A DNA stretch of 64,000 nucleotides, from contig NZ_LGDY01000103.1 of the NCBI RefSeq assembly GCF_001279525.1, forward strand, positions 1 to 64,000, given 5' to 3'. This document shows, piece by piece, positions 51,968-58,138 of this stretch (positions are counted from its first letter, which is position 1; each line of letters opens with the position of its first letter). Under the pieces are notes generated by a model, which was given only the letters and a program-made list of their open reading frames with translations, ran no database searches and was not told the DNA's origin. Origin of the DNA: Nocardia sp. NRRL S-836. Its GTDB lineage: Bacteria; Actinomycetota; Actinomycetes; Mycobacteriales; Pseudonocardiaceae. Made by a program: the position numbers and the translations under genes.

Positions 51968-52996
51968 TCAGGGCAGGCGGGGCGCGGGTCCTGTGCTGTC
52001 GCGGATCGTCAGCACGGGCGTGAGCAGGACCTGGTCGTCGGCCGGCCGGTCGCCGTCACGCACCGCGGTGAGCCTGCGCATGATCTGCTCGACGGCCACC
52101 CGGCCGAGGTCCTGCGCGGACCCGGTGACCGCGGTGAGCCTGGGCGCGAACTGCTCGGCGAGCTGGTCCTGGCACAGCGCGATCACCGAGGCGTCCTCGG
52201 GCACGGTCCGCCCGCTGGTGCGCAGCAACGTGAGCAGCGGGCCGATCGCACCCTCGTTCTGCACCACGAAACCGGTGGTCGCCGGCCGGTCGGCGAGGAC
52301 GCGGGCGAGCGCACCGGCCGTGCTCTCGTAGGTGCCCTCGCAGGAGCGGTGCAGGAAGCGCAGACCGCGCTGCTCGGCCCGCTCGCGGAACCCGGCCAGC
52401 GTGCGCTCGGCGTACCCGGCGTGCCGGTGGTAGACACCGGAACCGTAACCGATGAAGGCGATCTCGCGGTGACCGAGATCGGCCAGGTGGTCGGCGCACA
52501 GCGCACCGGCGACGGCGAAGTCGTGGTCCACACAGGACAGTCCGGCGGGGTCCTGCGGCAGGCCGATGAGCGCGGCCTGGGTGCCCTGCGCCTGCAGCAC
52601 CGGGATGCGCTCGTCGTCCAGCTCGACGTCCATCAGGATCACGCCGTCGGCCAGCCCGCTGGCCGCGATCCGCTTGACCCCGTCCGGGCCCTCGTCGTTC
52701 GTGATCAACAGGACGTCGTACCCGTGCTGCCGGGCCGCCATCGTCACCGCGATCGCGATCTCCATCATCACCGGCACGTAGACGTCGGTGCGCAGCGGCA
52801 CCATCAGCGCGACGATGTGCGAGCGCCGCGCTGCCAGCGCCCGCGCGCCGGCGTGGGGGTGGTAGCCGAGCTCCCGCACGGAGGTCCGCACCCGCAGGCG
52901 GGTCTCCTCGGAGATCGCGCGCTTGCCGCTCAGCACGTAGCTCACCGTGCTGGACGACACGCCCGCGTGCCTGGCCACGTCGGCAATGGTCACCAT
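51968..52996 (-). CDS. LacI-family regulator of the xyloglucan-type operon
   Basis: 342 residues. HTH TIADVARHAGVSSSTVSYVLSGKRAIS with the hinge GYHPHAGARALAARRS; effector domain with DVLLITNDEGPDGVKR and CVDHDFAVAGALCADHLADLGH. Its start lies 6 bp after the permease stop, so it is made as part of the operon it probably controls. It is clearly paralogous to the LacI protein at the right edge. The probable target is the GAA-R-CG-centred operator family near 58.0-58.1 kb. Confidence 0.92.
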   Translation of the reverse strand: MVTIADVARHAGVSSSTVSYVLSGKRAISEETRLRVRTSVRELGYHPHAGARALAARRSHIVALMVPLRTDVYVPVMMEIAIAVTMAARQHGYDVLLITNDEGPDGVKRIAASGLADGVILMDVELDDERIPVLQAQGTQAALIGLPQDPAGLSCVDHDFAVAGALCADHLADLGHREIAFIGYGSGVYHRHAGYAERTLAGFRERAEQRGLRFLHRSCEGTYESTAGALARVLADRPATTGFVVQNEGAIGPLLTLLRTSGRTVPEDASVIALCQDQLAEQFAPRLTAVTGSAQDLGRVAVEQIMRRLTAVRDGDRPADDQVLLTPVLTIRDSTGPAPRLP

Positions 52997-53002
52997 GAAT
53001 GT

Positions 53003-53980
53003 TCAGCCCTTGATAGCGCCGGTCAGGACACCCGTGCGGAAGTGCTTCTGCACGAACGGGTAGACGATGAGCAACGGCACGAGCGTCAGCACGACCACGG
53101 CCATCTGCAACGACAGCGGCGCGGTCTGCGACAGCGCGTCACCGAAGCCGCTGTTGACCGAGCCGGGCATCCCGTTGCCGCGGCTGACGTACGTGTAGAG
53201 GACGTACTGCAACGGCCACTTCTCGCTGTCCGTCGGCATGTACAGCATGACGTTGAAGAACGAGTTCCAGTAGCCGACGCCGTAGAAGAGCGCCATCACC
53301 GCGGTCACCGCCCGCGAGGTCGGCAGGACGATGGACCACAGGATCCGCCACTCCCCCGCACCGTCGATGCGGGCCGCCTCGATCAGGTCGGTGGAGGTGC
53401 CGGAGTAGAAGGCGCGCAGGATCAGGATGTTGAACACCGACACCGCGCTCGGCAGGATCAGCGACCACAGCTGGCCGTAGCCACCGAGCCCGGTCACGAC
53501 GAGGAACGTCGGGATCAGGCCGCCGTTGACGAACATCGTGACGATCAGCAGCGCCAGCAGGAAGCGGTGCCCGAACGACCGCGACCGGGACAGGCCGTAG
53601 GCGCACAGCACCGACACCACCATCGACACCGCCGTGCCGACCAGCGTGATGCCGAGGCTGACCACGAGTGCGTTGCGCACCGTCGAGTCCGCGAGCATCA
53701 CCCGGTAGGTCTCCAGGGTGAGGCCGTCCGGCCAGAGCACCAGGCCACCGGCCCGGTTGACCGCGCCCTGGGTGGACAGGCTCGTGATCACGATGATCCA
53801 CAGCGGGACCAGCATCACGAGCAGCACGCCGCCGAGGGTGATGCCCTTGGCCGCCTCGCCCGCGACGGTCGGCGGTTCCTCCCAGACCGGGCGCTCGTTC
53901 TTCCTCTTCTTGCGGACCTGCTGCGGCGCAACGGGGTGCGCGGCGGTGTCCGCGTCGGTGCGGTCGATCGCGAGTGTCAT
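53003..53980 (-). CDS. Oligosaccharide ABC transporter permease 2 (LplC/YtcP type)
   Basis: 325 residues. The ATG at 53980 has GGGAGGA upstream. A long cytoplasmic N-terminus (KKRKNERPVWEEPP) precedes six helices; EAA loop LIEAARIDGAGEWRILWSIVLPTS. It ends ...GVLTGAIKG, typical of this class. It is separated from its partner permease by an inserted antisense TnpB element, so it and everything downstream may depend on read-through or on a new promoter in the element. Confidence 0.93.
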   Translation of the reverse strand: MTLAIDRTDADTAAHPVAPQQVRKKRKNERPVWEEPPTVAGEAAKGITLGGVLLVMLVPLWIIVITSLSTQGAVNRAGGLVLWPDGLTLETYRVMLADSTVRNALVVSLGITLVGTAVSMVVSVLCAYGLSRSRSFGHRFLLALLIVTMFVNGGLIPTFLVVTGLGGYGQLWSLILPSAVSVFNILILRAFYSGTSTDLIEAARIDGAGEWRILWSIVLPTSRAVTAVMALFYGVGYWNSFFNVMLYMPTDSEKWPLQYVLYTYVSRGNGMPGSVNSGFGDALSQTAPLSLQMAVVVLTLVPLLIVYPFVQKHFRTGVLTGAIKG

Positions 53981-54120
53981 TCGAAGTCCTCCCAGGAGAA
54001 CTCGGCCTTCAAGGCGGGGAGGAACCTGGCCCCTGCCGAGCAGGACACGGACGGCCGGTTCGTCGCCGGGACGGCGTAGCGTCCACACCCCAGCGAGGTG
54101 CGGACATCCGACGGCTTGAT

Positions 54121-55358
54121 AGTTTGTGAACGGTGAATGGTCAGGTGAAGCGGGGGTTCAGGTACCGCTTCTATCCGAGCGAGGTGCAGGCGGCGGAGCT
54201 GTCGCGCACGTTCGGGTGTGTCCGCAAGGTCTACAACCTGGCATTGCAGGCCCGTGCGGAGGCGTGGACGCTGCGCGGCGAACGGGTCGGCTACGGGGCC
54301 ACGTCGGCGTTGCTGACCGCGTGGAAGCGCACCGAGGAGCTCGCGTTCCTGGCCGAGGTGTCGTCGGTGCCGTTGCAGCAGGCGCTGCGGCACCTGCAAA
54401 CCGGGTTCACGAACTTCTTCGCCAAGCGTGCCCGGTTTCCGCGGTTCAAGTCGCGCAAGAAGTCGCGGGCCAGCGCCGAGTACACCCGCTCGGCGTTCCG
54501 CTGGCGCGACGGCGCGCTGACGCTGGCCAAGATGGCCGAGCCACTGGACATCCGCTGGTCCCGGCCACTGCCCGCAGGAGCGGTCCCCTCGACGGTGACC
54601 GTGTCCCGGGACTCGGCCGGGCGCTGGTTCGTCTCCCTGCTCTGCGATGACCCCGCCGTGCGGCCGCTGCCCGCCACCGATGCGGTGGTCGGCGTCGACG
54701 TCGGTCTCGACCACCTGCTGGTGCTGTCGACCGGGGAGAAGATCGGCAATCCCCGGCACGAGCGCCGCGACCGGGAACGTCTGGTCAAGGTCCAGCGGGC
54801 GCTGTGTCGCAAGCAGAAGGGCAGCAGCAACCGGGCCAGGGCCCGCGTTGCGGTTGCCCGAGTGCACGCCCGGATCGCCGATCGGCGGTCCGACTTCCTG
54901 CACAAGATCACCACTCGGCTCGTGCGTGAGAACCAAACGCTCGTGATCGAGGACCTGGCCGTGTCCAACATGGTCAGCAACCGAAAGCTGGCTCGCGCCA
55001 TCACTGACGCGGGCTGGCGACAGTTCCGGCGACAGCTGGGATACAAGGCAAAGTGGTACGGACGGCAAGTGATCGTGGTTGATCGCTGGTTCCCGTCGTC
55101 CAAGCTGTGCTCGGTCTGCGGCGCGCTCGTGGCGAGGATGCCACTGCACGTGCGCACGTGGACCTGTGGCTGTGGCGCGACCCATGATCGAGATGTGAAC
55201 GGGGCACGCAACATCCTGGCCGCCGGGCTGGCGGTGTCGGTCTGTGGAGCTGATGTAGGACCTCAACGGAACCCTCCGGGCGGGCGGTCGGCGGCGAAGC
55301 AGAAACCCCGCGGCGCGAGCCGTGGGAGTCTCCTCGTGCACGAGGAAGAGGAAGTCAA
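54121..55358 (+). mobile_element. IS605/IS1341-type TnpB-only transposon
   Basis: Intact tnpB without a tnpA partner. Left side: TTGAT at 54116-54120 directly precedes the element, matching the target/TAM used by several IS605-family elements. Right side: a perfect stem TCCTCGTG/CACGAGGA (55331-55346) just before the terminal GTCAA (55354-55358), comparable to the TCAA right cleavage site of IS608. Boundaries are inferred from these features and the relic at 8169. It is inserted antisense in the SBP-permease-permease operon. No tnpA is in the window, so movement would need a Y1 transposase in trans. Confidence 0.8.
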
Positions 55359-55416
55359 TTGCGGTACAACCCGTCTTCGCCGAAGGCGTGCGCCAGCCTG
55401 TTGGCTCCCCAGATGA
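54133..55416 (+). CDS. tnpB: TnpB RNA-guided nuclease of IS605 family
   Basis: 427 codons. RuvC-type catalytic residues are intact: Asp189 (VVGVDVGLDH), Glu273 (VIEDLAVSNM), Asp354 (HDRDVNGARN). The zinc ribbon is complete (Cys326, Cys329, Cys345, Cys347). N-terminal WED/REC-like region: FRYRFYPSEVQAAEL and LRHLQTGFTNFFAKRARFPRFKSR. This argues for an active nuclease rather than a TldR-type dead repressor. The GTG at 54133 is used; a GTG at 54145 (VKRGFRYRFYPS) is also possible. The frame runs past the right end (55358) into flanking DNA, adding about 19 host-derived residues. Confidence 0.92.
   Translation: MNGQVKRGFRYRFYPSEVQAAELSRTFGCVRKVYNLALQARAEAWTLRGERVGYGATSALLTAWKRTEELAFLAEVSSVPLQQALRHLQTGFTNFFAKRARFPRFKSRKKSRASAEYTRSAFRWRDGALTLAKMAEPLDIRWSRPLPAGAVPSTVTVSRDSAGRWFVSLLCDDPAVRPLPATDAVVGVDVGLDHLLVLSTGEKIGNPRHERRDRERLVKVQRALCRKQKGSSNRARARVAVARVHARIADRRSDFLHKITTRLVRENQTLVIEDLAVSNMVSNRKLARAITDAGWRQFRRQLGYKAKWYGRQVIVVDRWFPSSKLCSVCGALVARMPLHVRTWTCGCGATHDRDVNGARNILAAGLAVSVCGADVGPQRNPPGGRSAAKQKPRGASRGSLLVHEEEEVNCGTTRLRRRRAPACWLPR
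55230..55376 (+). ncRNA. Predicted omega-RNA of the TnpB element
   Basis: In known IS605 systems the guide RNA overlaps the tnpB 3' end and reads through the right end into flanking DNA. Here the scaffold would cover the 3' coding region, the stem at 55331-55346 and GTCAA; the guide would begin TTGCGGTACAACCCG (from 55359), which is antisense to the end of the permease gene. Position and length are by analogy; expression is not shown. Confidence 0.4.
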
Positions 55417-56302
55417 GCAACAGCGAGATCACGCTCTTGAACAGCCCCGCCGCCGCGCCGTAGCTGTAGTCGTTGGTGGCGATGCCGAAGTAGAACGAGA
55501 AGGTGTCCAGCACGTCCGCCGTGTCGTGGCCGACCGCGTACCGCTGGATCAGGAACTGCTCGAAGCCGACGGTCAGCGCGTTGCCCAGGCGCAGCACCAG
55601 CATCAGCACGATCACGCCGCGCAGGCCGGGCAGCGTGATGTGCCACAGCCGGCGCCACCGGCCCGCGCCGTCCGCCGCAGCCGCCTCGTAGAGGTCGGTG
55701 TTGATGGCGGCGAGCGCGGCCAGGAACACGATGATCCCCCAGCCGGCCTCCTTCCAGATCACCTGCGCGCTGACCAGCAGCGCGAAGGTGTCCGGGTTCG
55801 TCATGACGTCCCACGTGCCGAGGTCGTTGTTGCGCAGGAACTGGTTGAGCGCGCCCGCACCGCCGAGCATCTGCTGGAAGATCGTCACGGCCAGCACCCA
55901 CGAGAAGAAGTGCGGCAGGTAGACGACGGACTGGATGAAGTTGCGGATCCGTTCGCTGAGCACGGAGTTCAGCAGCAGCGCCAGCGCGATGGGGATCGGG
56001 AAGAACAGGATCAGCTGGACGAAGCTGAGGTACAGGGTGTTGCGCACCGCGCCCCAGAACAACGGGTCGTCGAAGAGCCGTTGGAACTGGTAGAGGCCCA
56101 CCCACGGGCTGCCGGAGACACCGGACAGCGGGTCGTACTCCTGGAACGCGGTGACGACCCCGAACAGCGGCACGTAGTTGAACACCAGCAGCAGCAGGAC
56201 GGCGGGCAGCGTCATCAGGACCAGCGAGCGGTCGCGCAGCAGCCTGACCCGCCAGTTCGGCCGCGCCGGTCGTCCCGTGCGGCGTGAGCCGAGCGTGGTC
56301 AC
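55355..56302 (-). CDS. Oligosaccharide ABC transporter permease 1 (LplB/YtcP-partner type)
   Basis: 315 residues with six helices; EAA loop LYEAAAADGAGRWRRLWHITLPGL. GTG at 56302 overlaps the binding-protein stop (GTGA). A basic N-terminus (GSRRTGRPARPNWRVRLLRDR) precedes the first helix. It ends GEDGLYRN; the third base of the Asn codon and the TGA stop lie inside the GTCAA right end of the TnpB element, so the native last residue may have been altered. Confidence 0.92.
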   Translation of the reverse strand: MTTLGSRRTGRPARPNWRVRLLRDRSLVLMTLPAVLLLLVFNYVPLFGVVTAFQEYDPLSGVSGSPWVGLYQFQRLFDDPLFWGAVRNTLYLSFVQLILFFPIPIALALLLNSVLSERIRNFIQSVVYLPHFFSWVLAVTIFQQMLGGAGALNQFLRNNDLGTWDVMTNPDTFALLVSAQVIWKEAGWGIIVFLAALAAINTDLYEAAAADGAGRWRRLWHITLPGLRGVIVLMLVLRLGNALTVGFEQFLIQRYAVGHDTADVLDTFSFYFGIATNDYSYGAAAGLFKSVISLLLIWGANRLAHAFGEDGLYRN

Positions 56303-57978
56303 TGCCCCGTGCCGTACTTCTGCAGGACGTTGTCGTTCGTCCACGCGATCAGCCGGTCACCACCGCCGCTGGACTTCCACGTCGCGATGGCGTCCTTGAC
56401 GTCCTGCACCTTCTTCTTGCCGTGGTAGCAGTCCTTGATGGTGTCCTCGACGGCCTGCGCGGCGTCGGCGGTGGCCTGCGCCTGCGGCATGCTGACGTTC
56501 ATGCTCCAGAAGACCGGCTTGGCAAGCGCTTTCACGTTGGCGTTCTGCCAGGAGGTGTAGTCCCTGGTGACGGTGTCGCCGGTGGGGTTGCTGATCACGG
56601 CGGGCGGCGAGGCGAGGAACGGGTAGGTCAGCGCCTGGACCTCCTTCTTGCCCGCCTCGGTGGGCGTCGGCACGCCGTCGACCATGGTGAAGTGGGTGCC
56701 TTCGACGCCGAAGTTGACCATCGTGTACTCGGCGGAGCCGAACGGTGCGGCCAGGTAGTTCGCGACCGACAGCAGCTCTTCGATCTGCTCGCGCTTCAGG
56801 TTGGCGTTGAGGTAGCTGATGATGCTGGTGGAGGGGCCCATGTCGACGCGGGGCGTGCTCTTGCCGTCGGCGGCGATGACGTTGAACGCGCCGCGGCGGT
56901 AGTTCGGGTTCGCGGCCCGGCCGGCCTGGTGGTCGGCGAGGTTCCACGCGCCCATGCCGTCGCCGGTGATCAGGGCCTTGCCCGCGTAGAAGCGGGTGGT
57001 GCCGGCGGAGTCACCGGCGAGCGCGTCGGGGTGGACGTACCCGGCGGTCGCGAGGCGGTGGTGCCAGTCGAGGGCGGCGAGGAACTCCTCGGTCTCGTAC
57101 CTGTGGACGAGCTTCCCGTTGTCCACGCGCCACTTCAGCGGTGCTCCGAAGGTGGTGAAGAGGTAGGTCCAGACGTCGCCGAACGCCCACACGCCCGCTT
57201 TCGCGTCGGTGAGCTCCTTGCCGAGGTTCATCAGGTCGTCCGCGGACTTGACCTGGTCGGCCGTGATGCCCTTGGCCTCCAGGACGTCGCGGCGGTAGAA
57301 GACCGTGCCCGTGATCTCGAAACCCGAGGAGACGCAGGGGATCCCGTACAGCTTGTCGCCCCAGGCACCGGCCCGCCAGGCGGCGGTCGGGATGGCCGCG
57401 AGGTTGGGGTACTTCTTGACGTTGTCGCCGGACAGGAACGGCGTGAGGTCCGCCAGCTGGTTGCCGGCCAGGCCACCGGTGTTGAAGTTGGCGTTCCACC
57501 AGGCCGGCAGCTGGATCCAGTCGGGGAGCTTCTTCGCGGCCGTCATCGTCGAGACGATCGTGTTGTAGGTGTTGCCGTCGGCGGGCTTCATCTGCAGCTC
57601 GACGCCGAGCGCGGAGTTCATCGCCTGGTAGAACGCGTTGTCCGCGGGCGGGATGGTGCCCCACAGCGGGGTGACCGCCGAGTACCGGCCGCCCTTGCCG
57701 GGCACGCCGGAGACGGTGGCGACGCGGTCGGCCGGGTAGCCGAGGAAACCGGGCTTCGTCAGCACGTCGGGGCCGCCGGCCACCGAGGGGAAGTCCGGCT
57801 TGATGGCCGTGTTGGGCACGTGGGCCGGGAGCGCGGCCTGCAGGCCGGCTCCGGAGTTCACCCCGGCCCGCTGTGCCGCGCTGCCCCCGCAGCCCGACAG
57901 CAGTGGTCCCATCGCGACGAGGCCGGCCGCCGAGACAGCGGCGCCCAGGAAGCTTCTGCGGTTCAACTCGTTGCCCAT
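56299..57978 (-). CDS. Oligosaccharide-binding lipoprotein (LplA-like)
   Basis: 559 residues, the large LplA-type binding protein that pairs with LplB/LplC permeases. The N-terminus combines a twin-arginine motif (NRRSFLGAAVSAAG) with a lipobox (PLLSGC). PADNAFYQAMNSALGVELQMKPADGNTYNTIVSTM and GIPCVSSGFEITGTVFYRRDVLEAKG are characteristic. First gene of the long operon, ATG at 57978, with a LacI-type operator 30 bp upstream. Its ligand is probably a xyloglucan oligosaccharide (inference from downstream enzymes). No ATPase is encoded with it. Confidence 0.92.
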   Translation of the reverse strand: MGNELNRRSFLGAAVSAAGLVAMGPLLSGCGGSAAQRAGVNSGAGLQAALPAHVPNTAIKPDFPSVAGGPDVLTKPGFLGYPADRVATVSGVPGKGGRYSAVTPLWGTIPPADNAFYQAMNSALGVELQMKPADGNTYNTIVSTMTAAKKLPDWIQLPAWWNANFNTGGLAGNQLADLTPFLSGDNVKKYPNLAAIPTAAWRAGAWGDKLYGIPCVSSGFEITGTVFYRRDVLEAKGITADQVKSADDLMNLGKELTDAKAGVWAFGDVWTYLFTTFGAPLKWRVDNGKLVHRYETEEFLAALDWHHRLATAGYVHPDALAGDSAGTTRFYAGKALITGDGMGAWNLADHQAGRAANPNYRRGAFNVIAADGKSTPRVDMGPSTSIISYLNANLKREQIEELLSVANYLAAPFGSAEYTMVNFGVEGTHFTMVDGVPTPTEAGKKEVQALTYPFLASPPAVISNPTGDTVTRDYTSWQNANVKALAKPVFWSMNVSMPQAQATADAAQAVEDTIKDCYHGKKKVQDVKDAIATWKSSGGGDRLIAWTNDNVLQKYGTGQ

Positions 57979-58007
57979 GGCGGAACCGATCCTTCATCGT
58001 CGAAGTG

Positions 58008-58021
58008 TCGAAGCGCTTAAA
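58008..58021. promoter_or_regulatory. LacI-type operator TCGAAGCGCTTAAA (SBP side)
   Basis: GAAGCGCTT core, 30 bp upstream of the binding-protein ATG. Related sites face GH3 (58097) and GH12 (62917). Confidence 0.72.
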
Positions 58022-58067
58022 CGGATGTCCGGCACAGTAGTGACGCACGTCGCACGAAACAAGACCG

Positions 58068-58073
58068 TTGACA
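58068..58073 (+). promoter_or_regulatory. TTGACA -35 element for GH3
   Basis: A consensus TTGACA faces GH3. No good -10 is evident; the operator at 58097 lies where the -10 would be. Confidence 0.4.
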
Positions 58074-58096
58074 GCGGAAACCCCAGCGTGCCACCG

Positions 58097-58110
58097 TCGA
58101 AACGCTTCAC
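58097..58110. promoter_or_regulatory. LacI-type operator TCGAAACGCTTCAC (GH3 side)
   Basis: GAAACGCTTC core, 29 bp upstream of the GH3 start. Together with 58008 it brackets the divergent promoter region, so one regulator can control both directions. Confidence 0.72.
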
Positions 58111-58138
58111 TGCCACCTCCTACCTGAGGGGTTACCAC

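Noticed and set aside
54133..55416. TldR-type (nuclease-dead TnpB) transcriptional repressor of the transporter operon
   Set aside because: TldRs are known beside ABC transporter genes, but here all three RuvC residues and the zinc ribbon are present, and transposon ends are recognisable, so this is an ordinary TnpB element.
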